From: Bdellovibrionaceae bacterium UBA6502
Lineage (GTDB): Bacteria > Bdellovibrionota > Bdellovibrionia > Bdellovibrionales > UBA840
Assembly: GCA_002436415.1 (NCBI GenBank)
Contig: DJMA01000029.1
Location: forward strand, 124,001 to 188,000
Reading direction: 5' to 3'
DNA: 64,000 bases
Of the stretch, positions 34,993-44,404 are shown piece by piece; the first letter of the stretch is position 1; each line of letters begins with the position of its first letter. The translations under genes and the position numbers were made by a program. Under the pieces are notes generated by a model, which was not told the DNA's origin, did not search any database, and worked only from the letters and a program-made list of their open reading frames with translations.

Positions 34993-37824
34993 ATGACATT
35001 TAAGAAATTCCTAAATATTTTCATTGGTTTATGTTTGCTTGCCGGCCTAGGAATGGGCGGCTATGTTTATTATTTAGCTAGTAACTTACCGAAGATTATT
35101 ACGGTTGAAGATTACAAGCCTCTAGTTGTATCAAAAGTATATGCAAAAGATGGTCAAGAGATTGGAGAGTTCTTTCGTGAGAAGCGAATCGTTGTTCCTT
35201 ACGAGAAAATTCCAAAGCATGTTGTCCATGCCTTTTTGGCAGCAGAGGACTCAAGTTTTTTTGAACATGGCGGGATTAATCTGCAAGCCATTTTCCGTGC
35301 GGTGATCGCAAACATTAAGGCTGGTAGAAAAGTACAAGGTGGTTCAACCATCACACAGCAGGTTGCCAAGTCTTTAATGTTAACTCCTGAAAAAACTTAT
35401 ACACGAAAAATCAAAGAAGCTTTTCTTGCTTTGCAGATGGAAGAGAATTTAACGAAGGAAGAAATTTTATACCTTTACTTAAATCAAATCTATCTTGGTC
35501 AAGGAGCTTATGGTGTTCAAGCTGCTGCTGAAAGTTACTTTCGTAAGGACGTGAGTGAGTTAAGCATTGCAGAGGCAGCCATTCTAGCTGGTCTTCCCCA
35601 AGCTCCAAGTAGATACTCACCAACGAAAAACTCCGAAAGAGCAAAGGCCCGCCAACGCTACGTATTGAGTAGGATGGAAGCAAACAACTTTATCACAAAA
35701 GAACAACATGATGAATTTGTGGATAAAGAGCTTAAAGTGTATTTTCGAGTTAACTACAAAGAAGTGGCACCATACTATGTTGAAACTCTGAGACAATATC
35801 TAGTAGAAGAACTGGGTGAACAAGCGGTTCTTGATGAAGGAATTCAAGTTTTTACTGGAGTAAATGTAAAAGACCAACTCGCTGCGAATGAGGCAATGCA
35901 GGATGGTTTGCGTGAAGTAGATAAACGCCAAGGCTTTCGAGGCGCGATCAAGAACATTCAAGATCCTGCTGAAATTCGAAAATTTTTAGAACAAACCAAA
36001 AAAGACGCTGTTGATGATTTAAGAAACTACATTGTCATCAAAGCCGACGGAACCACTGAAGAAGAAGAGTTTAAGCTCACATACAGCTTAGAATCTGAAG
36101 TAAAAAAAGAAGACGAAGAAGAAAAAACTGAAAGATCTGCCCTTCCTTATTACTACAAATTAGGTGGCCTGAGCAAAGCCGTGGTTACTCAAGTAAATGA
36201 CAAATGGGGATTCGTAGAAGTTAAACTAGCTGAAACCCAAGGTTTGATTGATTTTGAGAGCATGAAGTGGGCTCGTAAACCAAATCCTGAACTTCGTTCT
36301 TGGGAAGATTTTATTTCTAAACCATCGGATGCATTACAAGTCGGTGATGTAATCGAGGTTAAGATTTTAAATGATCGTTTTCGCAGTAGTGAAATCACCA
36401 AAAAGCTTAACGAATACAAATCTAGAATGAAAGACAAATACGAACGCCCTGCGGAACTTCCTGTGTTTGACGAGTACCTTGAACTGGCGCTCGAACAGGA
36501 ACCAATCGTAGAAGGTGGACTGATCGCATTTGATATTAACACACAAGATATCGTTGCAATGGCTGGTGGGTACGACTTTAAAAACTCTCAGTTTAATCGA
36601 ACCATCCAGGCCGCTCGCCAAACAGGAAGCTCTTTTAAATCCATCGTATTTGGTGCAGCTCTTGATAAAGGCTACACTCCTTCAACTGTGATCGTAGACT
36701 CCCCTATCGTATACGAAGAAAAGGTTGTCACAGAAACAGAAGATGGTGAAACCAACGAAGAAGTTAGAAAATGGAAACCCCATAACTATTCAGAGAAGTT
36801 TTCTGGAGATATCCTTTTTAGAAAAGCTCTGATTAAATCCATGAACATTCCAACCGTTAAAATTTTAGATGATATCGGTGTAAATTGGGTGGCAGAATAC
36901 TCCCGTCGCCTTGGTATTTTTAGCCCTTTAAATTTAGATTTATCACTTGGCCTAGGTTCAAGCAGCGTTACCCTCTATGAAATGACAAAAGTGTTTGCGA
37001 CCTTTGGTAGAAACGGAAAACGCATTCGCCCAAGGCTTCTGTATAAAGTCACTACTCCACAAGGAGAGGTTCTACTGGAAGAGAAATCTTTGGACGAAAG
37101 ATTTAAAGATGAAATTGCTCAACTTGATCTAGAGTTTGAAGAAAAAGCAAAACAAATTGCTGAGCAAAAACTTTTGGACGAACAAAAAAGACTAGAAGCG
37201 GAAGCAAATGGTGAGCTTACTGAGGGCCAAGAAGCTGCAGAGAAGCAAAACACAGAACCAATGAACTTTGAACAAACCAAAAAAGACATCTTAGCGGAAA
37301 TGCGCAGAAAGAAATTTCCAGATTTCTATTATGCAAACAAAGATCAATTAATTGATCCAAAAGTTGCTTACCTAACAACTAGCTTATTGAGCGCGGTGGT
37401 TGAAGAAGGCACAGGAAGAAACGCTAAGGTTCTTGGTCGTCCAACGGCTGCCAAAACAGGTACTACCAATGGCTTCTATGACGGTTGGTTTATCGGCTAT
37501 ACAGCCAATATTGCTACCGGGGTTTGGGTTGGATTTGATAACGAAAGATCTCTAGGAAAAAGCGAATCTGGTGCTATGACAGCTTTGCCAATTTGGTTAC
37601 AGTTTATGAAAGCAGCTCATGAAGATATTGCACCAAGAGCTTTTCCTGTTCCTGATGGAATCGTTTTCGCCAATATCGACACTGAAACTGGTCAACTAGC
37701 TACAGCAAGATCTGGCAATGTTGTTAGGCAAGCTTTCATCGAGGGCACCGAACCTAAACAATCTTCTTCTATTATTGATTCCGAAGAGGAAAAAGAACTA
37801 CTCAAAGAGGATCTTGTAAACTAA
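34993..37824 (+). CDS. mrcA: Class A penicillin-binding protein 1A
   Basis: A 943-residue bifunctional peptidoglycan synthase. It has a membrane anchor (residues 6-29), then a GT51 glycosyltransferase with catalytic Glu in AAEDSSFFEHGG and motif GGSTITQQVAKSLML. A long PBP1A-type insert (about 290-490, OB-like) follows. The transpeptidase has the Ser-x-x-Lys motif in TGSSFKS and the KTGTT box near residue 820. The ATG at 34993 begins at the anchor, while a TTG at 34957 is open but has no advantage. It polymerises and crosslinks glycan strands in the periplasm. LpoB (14529) is a possible activator. Confidence 0.95.
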   Translation: MTFKKFLNIFIGLCLLAGLGMGGYVYYLASNLPKIITVEDYKPLVVSKVYAKDGQEIGEFFREKRIVVPYEKIPKHVVHAFLAAEDSSFFEHGGINLQAIFRAVIANIKAGRKVQGGSTITQQVAKSLMLTPEKTYTRKIKEAFLALQMEENLTKEEILYLYLNQIYLGQGAYGVQAAAESYFRKDVSELSIAEAAILAGLPQAPSRYSPTKNSERAKARQRYVLSRMEANNFITKEQHDEFVDKELKVYFRVNYKEVAPYYVETLRQYLVEELGEQAVLDEGIQVFTGVNVKDQLAANEAMQDGLREVDKRQGFRGAIKNIQDPAEIRKFLEQTKKDAVDDLRNYIVIKADGTTEEEEFKLTYSLESEVKKEDEEEKTERSALPYYYKLGGLSKAVVTQVNDKWGFVEVKLAETQGLIDFESMKWARKPNPELRSWEDFISKPSDALQVGDVIEVKILNDRFRSSEITKKLNEYKSRMKDKYERPAELPVFDEYLELALEQEPIVEGGLIAFDINTQDIVAMAGGYDFKNSQFNRTIQAARQTGSSFKSIVFGAALDKGYTPSTVIVDSPIVYEEKVVTETEDGETNEEVRKWKPHNYSEKFSGDILFRKALIKSMNIPTVKILDDIGVNWVAEYSRRLGIFSPLNLDLSLGLGSSSVTLYEMTKVFATFGRNGKRIRPRLLYKVTTPQGEVLLEEKSLDERFKDEIAQLDLEFEEKAKQIAEQKLLDEQKRLEAEANGELTEGQEAAEKQNTEPMNFEQTKKDILAEMRRKKFPDFYYANKDQLIDPKVAYLTTSLLSAVVEEGTGRNAKVLGRPTAAKTGTTNGFYDGWFIGYTANIATGVWVGFDNERSLGKSESGAMTALPIWLQFMKAAHEDIAPRAFPVPDGIVFANIDTETGQLATARSGNVVRQAFIEGTEPKQSSSIIDSEEEKELLKEDLVN

Positions 37825-37835
37825 GATCCTCAACT

Positions 37836-40610
37836 ATGGATTCACACATTCGCTTAAAAGGCGTTAAACAAAATAACTTAAAAAATTTTGATCTCGACAT
37901 TGAACTGGGCAGCTTTACCGTTATTTGCGGCCCTAGTGGCTCTGGAAAAAGTAGCCTAGCCTTTGAAACTTTGTATGCTGAAGGACAAAGGCGTTACATC
38001 GATAGTTTATCTAATTATACAAAACAATTTTTAAACAAAGCTCCAAAGCCTGATTTGGATTCCATCGATAATATTCCTCCAGCCATTGCTTTGGAGCAGA
38101 AAAATCAGGTAAGAAACTCACGTAGTACGGTTGGCACAACTACAGAGTTAAACGACTACTTACGGGTATTTTTCGCAAAGGTCGGACGAGCCTTTTGCCC
38201 TTTTGGCCATGGGAAGATTCTTAGTGAAGACAGTGGTAAAGCTCTTGCCAGGCTCCTTAAGGAAAACTCCGGTGAACGAGGTTATATCGTTTTCAGAGTA
38301 GACGAAAAGAAAAGAAGCCTATCAGAAAAAGAATTGTTAAAAAACCTAATCAAAGACGGTTATCAAAGATACATCGAAAAATTTTCTGAAGGGGAACGCC
38401 CCGAAGTTTTAGACCTCAGCCCAACGAGCAATTTACCTAAGAAAGATTTTTGGATTTTAATCGACCGCCTTGCTGTGGACGAAAAAGATAGCGGCCGTAT
38501 CCAAGACTCCATTCGTAATGCTTATTCTGCAAGTTTAAAGTACAACTTATTTTTAGGTGGAAGATTTAGCTTCATAGACACCAATGCAAAAGAAAACAAA
38601 TTCTCTGATGAATTGGCCTGCTCTACTTGTGAATATGCACTTCCTCCAGTAACAGAGGCCCTTTTTAATTTTAGTAGCCCTGTTGGCGCTTGTAATAACT
38701 GTAATGGTTTTGGAAATGTTCTGGAACTCGATATCAACAAAATTGTACCAAATCCAAAACTAAGCATTTCCAAAGGTGCCATTTATCCCTTCACGATGCC
38801 AAGTGCAGCAAGGCAAAAAGCCAAGTTAAATGCTTTTTGCAAAGACGAAGGCATTGATACAAAAACGGCTTGGCGTGAACTTTCAAATGAAACCAAAGAG
38901 CTTGTATTAAATGGCCGTGGAAAGTTTAAAGGTGTTTACGGACTCTTTAGTAATTTGGAGGAAAAACGCTATAAGATGCATGTTCGCATTTTCTTGGCCA
39001 GATTTAAATCTCCCTCTAAGTGTCAGGTTTGCGGCGGAGCCCGTTTGGTTCCAGAAGCCCAGCACGTATACATTGGCGGAAAAAACTTTAAAAACTTACA
39101 AGAGATGTCTTTTGGTGACCTACAAGATTTTTTCAATCGTTTAAAAATCACACCCACTGACGAAGAACTAGCGGCCGAAGTATTGAGGCAAATCAAAAGT
39201 AGACTAACCTATTTGAATGAAGTTGGACTGCACTATCTAACTCCAATCAGAGAAACTAGAACCTTATCCGGTGGTGAATACCAACGCATTAAGCTAGCTA
39301 ACCAACTAGGAATGGAATTATCTCAAACATTGTATGTTTTGGACGAACCAACCATTGGGCTTCACCCGCGTGACAATGAAAGACTAATTGGGATTCTTAA
39401 AAAATTAAACGAGCAAGGCAACACACTAGTTATTGTCGAACACGATCGTGATGTGATCGAGAATGCTCAAAGCATTGTTGAGATTGGGCCACGATCCGGT
39501 ATTTACGGCGGCGATCTTGTGTTTAATGGCTCTAAACAAGAGTTTTTAAAAGACAAAAAATCAGTTACAGCAAAGTATTTACAAAAAGAATCTGGTGAAA
39601 GTAGCAGTCAATACAATTACCAAGAAGCTGATCACTTTATCGAATTAAAAGGCTGTGTTGGTAATAACTTAAAAGCCGTTGATCTTAAAATTCCTATCAA
39701 TCGTTTTAGTGTTATCACGGGAGTCTCTGGCTCAGGTAAAAGTAGTTTAATTAGAAACACACTTTATCCAGCGGTTGCAAGAGAGCTTGAGAAAGATTTT
39801 GATTCCTGCCTAGCTTTTTCTGAAATAGAAGGCGTTGAGTATTTAAAAGACGTAATTTCCATTGATCAAAAAGCTGTTGGTAGAAGTGGCCGCTCTAACC
39901 CGGCATCTTATCTTGGTATTTATGATGAAGTTAGAAAGCTTTTTGCAAATACAGCAGAAGCCTCTGACCGTGGTTTAAAGGCTGGTTATTTTAGTTTAAA
40001 TGTAGACGGTGGTCGCTGCCCAACATGCACTGGTGATGGTTTTATTGTAGTTGATATGCAATTTATGGATGACGTCATCTTAGAGTGTGAGGACTGTGGC
40101 GGGGCTCGATTTAAAAAAGATACTTTAGAAATTCGCTTTAATGGAAAAAACATTGAGCAAGTTTTAAAACTCACCGTGGATGAAGCATTCGATTTTTTCG
40201 TAGAATACCCAAAAATCAGAAGAGCCCTCAATTACCTACAAGAAGTGGGATTGGGATACATTCAACTTGGACAACCCGCTAATACATTGAGTGGTGGTGA
40301 GTCACAGCGATTAAAAATTGCTAAAGAACTTAGCCGCTCCAAACTAGAGTCTACTCTGTATATTCTTGATGAACCAACCACAGGCCTACACTTTCAAGAA
40401 GTAAGTTTGTTGGTTCAGGTGCTTCACAAATTAGTTGAGAAAGGCGGAACGGTAATTGTTATTGAACATAATTTAGAACTAATCCGAGAGGCCAATTACA
40501 TCGTTGATGTTGGTCCCGATGGAGGAGTTGAAGGTGGTCAAATCATCTACCAAGGTAGCCTCCAGGGATTAAAAGACCAAGAAGAGTCTTTTACGGCAAA
40601 GTATTTGTAA
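37836..40610 (+). CDS. uvrA: Excinuclease ABC subunit A
   Basis: A 924-residue UvrA, slightly shorter than E. coli (940). Two ABC ATPase modules are complete: Walker A GPSGSGKSS and GVSGSGKSS, signatures LSGGEYQRIKLA and LSGGESQRLKIA, and Walker B LYVLDEPTIGLHPRD and LYILDEPTTGLHFQE. Both zinc modules are present (CSTC...CNNC in the first half; CPTCTGDGF...CEDC in the second). It recognises DNA lesions in nucleotide excision repair with UvrB. It starts 11 bases after the penicillin-binding protein gene and may be transcribed with it. Confidence 0.97.
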   Translation: MDSHIRLKGVKQNNLKNFDLDIELGSFTVICGPSGSGKSSLAFETLYAEGQRRYIDSLSNYTKQFLNKAPKPDLDSIDNIPPAIALEQKNQVRNSRSTVGTTTELNDYLRVFFAKVGRAFCPFGHGKILSEDSGKALARLLKENSGERGYIVFRVDEKKRSLSEKELLKNLIKDGYQRYIEKFSEGERPEVLDLSPTSNLPKKDFWILIDRLAVDEKDSGRIQDSIRNAYSASLKYNLFLGGRFSFIDTNAKENKFSDELACSTCEYALPPVTEALFNFSSPVGACNNCNGFGNVLELDINKIVPNPKLSISKGAIYPFTMPSAARQKAKLNAFCKDEGIDTKTAWRELSNETKELVLNGRGKFKGVYGLFSNLEEKRYKMHVRIFLARFKSPSKCQVCGGARLVPEAQHVYIGGKNFKNLQEMSFGDLQDFFNRLKITPTDEELAAEVLRQIKSRLTYLNEVGLHYLTPIRETRTLSGGEYQRIKLANQLGMELSQTLYVLDEPTIGLHPRDNERLIGILKKLNEQGNTLVIVEHDRDVIENAQSIVEIGPRSGIYGGDLVFNGSKQEFLKDKKSVTAKYLQKESGESSSQYNYQEADHFIELKGCVGNNLKAVDLKIPINRFSVITGVSGSGKSSLIRNTLYPAVARELEKDFDSCLAFSEIEGVEYLKDVISIDQKAVGRSGRSNPASYLGIYDEVRKLFANTAEASDRGLKAGYFSLNVDGGRCPTCTGDGFIVVDMQFMDDVILECEDCGGARFKKDTLEIRFNGKNIEQVLKLTVDEAFDFFVEYPKIRRALNYLQEVGLGYIQLGQPANTLSGGESQRLKIAKELSRSKLESTLYILDEPTTGLHFQEVSLLVQVLHKLVEKGGTVIVIEHNLELIREANYIVDVGPDGGVEGGQIIYQGSLQGLKDQEESFTAKYL

Positions 40611-40627
40611 ATGAAACTTTAAAACAT

Positions 40628-41584
40628 TTATTGGTGGCGCGAGTCAGAAGATTTTAAGTAAGAAAGTGAAGAGCTGAAAACTTCTTTTAACTCTGTTGAG
40701 GAATAGTCCATATAATTGATGACTTCAAAGGGAGCCTCTTCAGAGTACAACTCCGAAAGTTTTAACATGTCTTTATCGCTTCGATCCAGCAACTGCGCCT
40801 GCTCAGAAATCATTGCTTTATTTTCGTCTAAAAAGCTTAAAGCCTTATACCTATCGTACCAAGTCAGTGGGTTTATCATATCAATAGAATCAATTCCGTA
40901 CCCAATAATGGATGCAGTTGTCGCTCCACCTGCAATACCTGACAAGCTTGTCATCAGGCCATAAGCTAATCCAGTTCTCCAAAAAACACTTTTTCTTAAA
41001 TAAAAACTAGTGGCCATGAAAGCTAAGCCAAAACTTCGAGGAACTAAAAAAATCACAAGGCCAGCTTCTGCTAAAGCCACTCCACCCGCTATGGATAAAT
41101 TCATCAAACTAGATCTAGTAATTTGGTCTTCTGTATATCCATAGGTATCTCCCATTGCCTGACAGCGAACAGAGTTTTCCGAAGTTTGTTTGCATTTTTT
41201 AATGAAAACTCTATTTTTCTTTTCATAGGAAGTGGTGCATTTATCAAACTCTCTATACAGTTCAATATCCTCTTGGGTTATTTTATGAAGTGCTTTGTTA
41301 TAAATTTTAGAAATAACATTCATCTCTTCATCTGTAACGGTATCAACCATTGCTGATTTGATTCTGGCGTTACCAATTTCTCCCACTCCTCTACCAGCAA
41401 TTTCCTTTTTCTTTCTTTTTACTTTTAAAGCACAATCTTCAGCAAAGTTATGAGTGTAATGAGTTTCTACTTGTAGGAACTCTCTTGAACTTTCGAAGTC
41501 TGAGGGAATAAAACTGTACTTCACTGGCTTCATTGCAAAGCTAGAAATGGATACCATCAATATTAAAGCGACTTTTAAATACAT
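40628..41584 (-). CDS. Exported or membrane protein of unknown function
   Basis: A 318-residue protein with an N-terminal signal sequence (MYLKVALILMVSISSFAM), a charged Cys-containing periplasmic part and two to three hydrophobic segments (LSIAGGVALAEAGLVIFLVP, then TGLAYGLMTSLSGIAGGATT). The last 70 residues are polar. I do not recognise the family. It is convergent with uvrA, only 17 bases apart, with no clear terminator between them. Confidence 0.6.
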   Translation of the reverse strand: MYLKVALILMVSISSFAMKPVKYSFIPSDFESSREFLQVETHYTHNFAEDCALKVKRKKKEIAGRGVGEIGNARIKSAMVDTVTDEEMNVISKIYNKALHKITQEDIELYREFDKCTTSYEKKNRVFIKKCKQTSENSVRCQAMGDTYGYTEDQITRSSLMNLSIAGGVALAEAGLVIFLVPRSFGLAFMATSFYLRKSVFWRTGLAYGLMTSLSGIAGGATTASIIGYGIDSIDMINPLTWYDRYKALSFLDENKAMISEQAQLLDRSDKDMLKLSELYSEEAPFEVINYMDYSSTELKEVFSSSLSYLKSSDSRHQ

Positions 41585-41815
41585 ATTTATCCCTCATTAA
41601 ATAATGCTTCACTATAACGCCTTTCCATTTAGCTAGTGAAGAAAAGGGGCAGTGTTTGTAAAGAATATAAGTTTTTACAAATTTTGCGGCCTAAGCATTG
41701 GATTTAACCACTGAAACTAGCTCTTCTTTACGATGAGAAGAATAAGCACTAAAGCGATAGCACTTTAAACAGTCTTGTACAAAAATCATACAGCCAAGAC
41801 AAGAGGCGAAAACTT

Positions 41816-41834
41816 GTGTTTCACAATGAAACAC
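41816..41834. promoter_or_regulatory. 19-bp palindrome, candidate operator
   Basis: GTGTTTCA and TGAAACAC flank a CAA centre as a perfect 8-bp inverted repeat, 130 bases before the sigma-54 activator start codon. A dyad like this is typical of a transcription-factor site. The 379-base spacer 41585-41963 holds this and the 41929 palindrome and nothing else that I can identify. Confidence 0.45.
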
Positions 41835-41928
41835 TTAAATTTGAGTTCCCCGTTTTTAACCAAATTTTCGACAATTTCAGCCTGTAAAACTAAAGATGTA
41901 TAAAAATTTGACGATAAGAAAGTTGTCA

Positions 41929-41950
41929 ATTGTATACGGATTCATACAAT
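41929..41950. promoter_or_regulatory. 22-bp palindrome upstream of the sigma-54 activator
   Basis: ATTGTAT and ATACAAT form a perfect 7-bp inverted repeat around an 8-base centre, ending 13 bases before the start codon and just before the AAAGGGGAG ribosome-binding site. It also contains TTGTCA/TACAAT spaced 16 bases like a sigma-70 promoter, but that would leave almost no leader. An autoregulatory operator is an equally good reading. Confidence 0.42.
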
Positions 41951-41963
41951 AAAGGGGAGATCC

Positions 41964-43520
41964 ATGATTAATTGGGAAGAGTTTGATCATATTCACGTGA
42001 TTAAGAAGCTAAAGCACATCCTTCACAGCTGGTGGAATGTCGATATTATTTTCACCGATGATAAAGGTTATTTAAGAGGAGCTGATAGAGATGAGGCTTC
42101 ATACTGCAATGATGCTGTAAGATACTATTTAATGAAAGACTCCTGTCGTGAGCAACTGGTTGGATTCGCTAACCGATCCCTTCAAGATTTAAGACAAAGT
42201 GGTAACAAGTACCTAGTTCGCACTTGGGACGTAGCTGGTTTTGATGTAGCAGTAGTTCCTATAGTGATTGAAGGCGAATTAATGGGTTCTGTTTTGTGTT
42301 TAGGTTTCTGGCGTGACAATCATGAAGAAGATATGCCTGCAATGTTAAGAGAGAGACTTGCTGCCTTTGGTGCCGACTCCAATGTGATTGAAGCTGGTTT
42401 ATCAAAAGTTAGAACCCTTCGTGAACAAGACCGTCAGCACTTTGTAGACCTAGTAGATCTAGTTGGACAAGAGGTTGTGACCCTTCACCTAGAAATTAGC
42501 TCCAGAGAAGATCGTATTAACGAGTTAAATAAAGAACTAGGTGGTCGCTACAAATATGACAATATGATTGGTAAATCAAAACCAATGCAAGACCTATACT
42601 CTTTAATGGATAAAATTAAAGCGGCTGACAGTACAGTTTTAATTACTGGTGAAAACGGTACTGGTAAGGAGTTGATTGCAAAAGCAATTCACTATAATTC
42701 TATGAGAAAGAATCACGCTCTGGTAATTCAGAACTGTTCGGCCTTTAACGATAACTTACTTGAATCCGAACTATTTGGTCATATCAAAGGCTCCTTCACA
42801 GGTGCAGTAAAAGATAAAAAAGGTCTTTTCGAAATGGCTCACAAAGGAACTTTCTTCCTGGATGAGATTGGTGATACTAGTCCAAGTATGCAGGTAAAAT
42901 TACTTCGAGTTTTACAAGAAGGTACTTTTATCCCTGTTGGTGGTGTTGACCCAAGACGTGTGGATGTAAGAGTATTGGCCGCAACCAATAAGGACCTAAA
43001 GAAAATGGTTGAAGAAGGTAGTTTCCGTGAGGATTTATACTACCGACTAAACGTAATCCATATTCAAGTGCCATCTTTAAAAGAAAGAAAAGAAGATATT
43101 CCACTTTTAATTGAGTACTTCTTAGAAAATGCAGCCAAAGCAGCTGGGCAACAAAAGAAAGTGATGACCAAAAAAGCTTTAGAAAGACTTTATGACTATT
43201 CTTGGCCAGGTAACATTCGTGAATTGCAAAACGAAGTAGAGAGACTAGTTGTTTTAGCAAGTCACGAACAAAAACTTACTCCAGAAATGCTTTCTGCTAG
43301 AATTCAACAAGAAGGTTCTAAGCAAAATGTTCAAGGGGCGAGAGTTCATGGTAAATTGAAAGATGCTCTAGAAGAATTAGAAATGGAAATGATTTCTGAA
43401 GGTCTTCGTAGAACAGGTTGGAACAAATCAAAACTAGCAAAGGAATTAGGTATCTCTCGTGCTGGTTTAATCATGAAAGTTGAAAAATACGGTTTAGATA
43501 AACGAAAGATGAATCGCTAA
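41964..43520 (+). CDS. Sigma-54-dependent activator with PocR-like sensor
   Basis: A 518-residue bacterial enhancer-binding protein. Residues 10-120 look like a PocR-type ligand-binding domain with Cys at 48 and 61, in place of a receiver domain. The AAA+ domain has Walker A GENGTGKE (229-236), the sigma-54 contact loop GSFTGA (276-281; the usual Ala at position two is Ser) and Walker B GTFFLDEIGD (295-304). A Fis-type helix-turn-helix ends the protein (WNKSKLAKELGISRAGLIMK). It activates sigma-54 RNA polymerase by ATP hydrolysis. A sigma-54 promoter lies directly downstream at 43775 and is the likeliest target. The strong AAAGGGGAG ribosome-binding site supports the start. Confidence 0.92.
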   Translation: MINWEEFDHIHVIKKLKHILHSWWNVDIIFTDDKGYLRGADRDEASYCNDAVRYYLMKDSCREQLVGFANRSLQDLRQSGNKYLVRTWDVAGFDVAVVPIVIEGELMGSVLCLGFWRDNHEEDMPAMLRERLAAFGADSNVIEAGLSKVRTLREQDRQHFVDLVDLVGQEVVTLHLEISSREDRINELNKELGGRYKYDNMIGKSKPMQDLYSLMDKIKAADSTVLITGENGTGKELIAKAIHYNSMRKNHALVIQNCSAFNDNLLESELFGHIKGSFTGAVKDKKGLFEMAHKGTFFLDEIGDTSPSMQVKLLRVLQEGTFIPVGGVDPRRVDVRVLAATNKDLKKMVEEGSFREDLYYRLNVIHIQVPSLKERKEDIPLLIEYFLENAAKAAGQQKKVMTKKALERLYDYSWPGNIRELQNEVERLVVLASHEQKLTPEMLSARIQQEGSKQNVQGARVHGKLKDALEELEMEMISEGLRRTGWNKSKLAKELGISRAGLIMKVEKYGLDKRKMNR

Positions 43521-43543
43521 TTTCGACCCAAGTAAAAAACTTT

Positions 43544-43577
43544 AAGGCTAGCAGAGATGCTAGCCTTTTTATTTTTC
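43544..43577 (+). terminator. Rho-independent terminator
   Basis: AAGGCTAGCA pairs perfectly with TGCTAGCCTT around a GAGA loop, followed by a T-rich tail. It ends the sigma-54 activator transcript. Confidence 0.9.
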
Positions 43578-43774
43578 AAACTAAAGACTTATCATGCAAT
43601 GCTTTCACTAGTGACCATAATATCTTCTCAGTAAATTTTGTTTTTTTTCAAAAGAATTCGTAGATAATCCTGACAGGCTTTGGAAAGCTTTACGATTCGA
43701 TCCATTTCTTTTTTTATTTCAATAACTTAAGCACTCTGTTTTGCAACTCCTTTTGAAAGCATTACTCTATTAAA

Positions 43775-43792
43775 CTGGCACAAGACTTGCCT
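43775..43792 (+). promoter_or_regulatory. Sigma-54 promoter (-24/-12)
   Basis: The elements TGGCAC (43776-43781) and TTGC (43787-43790) have the GG at 43777-43778 and GC at 43789-43790, exactly 12 bases apart as sigma-54 requires. The match to TGGCAC-N5-TTGC is complete. Transcription would start near 43802 and read into the gene at 43868. Two inverted copies of TGAAAGCATT (43598-43607 and 43754-43763) lie upstream. Confidence 0.8.
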
Positions 43793-43867
43793 ATAGGAAG
43801 GCTGTGTGGTTGCTGAAACTTAGGGGTGAAAGCAACTGGGGCAAGTTAAAAAAAATTGGGAGTATTT

Positions 43868-44287
43868 ATGACAATGGAAGAAAATTGCGAACAACTTCGT
43901 AGTTTAATTCAGTACAAGTTCGACAAGAAAGTAGAATTCTACGCCTTACCTAAAACCAATAACTCACAAGAGTTACTTGAAAACGAGATGGCAGTATCGC
44001 TTCTACAAAACAAAAACCTTCGCCACTTCTTTAAAGGGAATCAGTTGATCATTCCTGTTTTTAGATCAAAGGCACTAGATGGCGCAGCAATCATCATTGA
44101 TGGCGCCGAATTAAGCAGAGAGGAATGTCTGCAAATTACAGATTTGGTCGAGCTATTGATTACTGACATTATGACTCTAGAGTCAGAAAGCGATTTGCTT
44201 AGACAAAGCACTCGTCAGTTAGAAAACCAAGCCCGCCAAAGTTTAAATGTCAGCCTAGAATCACTTAGTAACGATATCGTTCACTAA
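43868..44287 (+). CDS. Small protein expressed from a sigma-54 promoter
   Basis: A 139-residue cytosolic protein (starts MTMEENCEQLRSLIQYKF). Its middle (NQLIIPVFRSKALDGAAIII) looks like a small alpha/beta sensor or GAF-like core and its end is a long helix (LESESDLLRQSTRQLENQAR). I do not recognise a family. The ATG at 43868 has GGGAG 5 bases upstream; a TTG at 43856 is open but less likely. It lies between the sigma-54 activator and an independent terminator, so it is a single-gene transcript controlled by that sigma-54 promoter. Confidence 0.75.
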   Translation: MTMEENCEQLRSLIQYKFDKKVEFYALPKTNNSQELLENEMAVSLLQNKNLRHFFKGNQLIIPVFRSKALDGAAIIIDGAELSREECLQITDLVELLITDIMTLESESDLLRQSTRQLENQARQSLNVSLESLSNDIVH

Positions 44288-44312
44288 TATAGACTGGACT
44301 AAACGCAGAGTA

Positions 44313-44348
44313 AAAAGCCACATCTCTTATTGATGTGGCTTTTTTTTA
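44313..44348 (+). terminator. Rho-independent terminator
   Basis: A 12-bp perfect stem (AAAAGCCACATC with GATGTGGCTTTT, 7-base loop) ends in a long T run. It separates the small sigma-54-controlled gene from the amgK-murU operon. Confidence 0.92.
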
Positions 44349-44404
44349 TTTTTCCTAGCCCATGGCCCTCCATTTTATTAAACTAATAAGACCACGGAGG
44401 ATGA

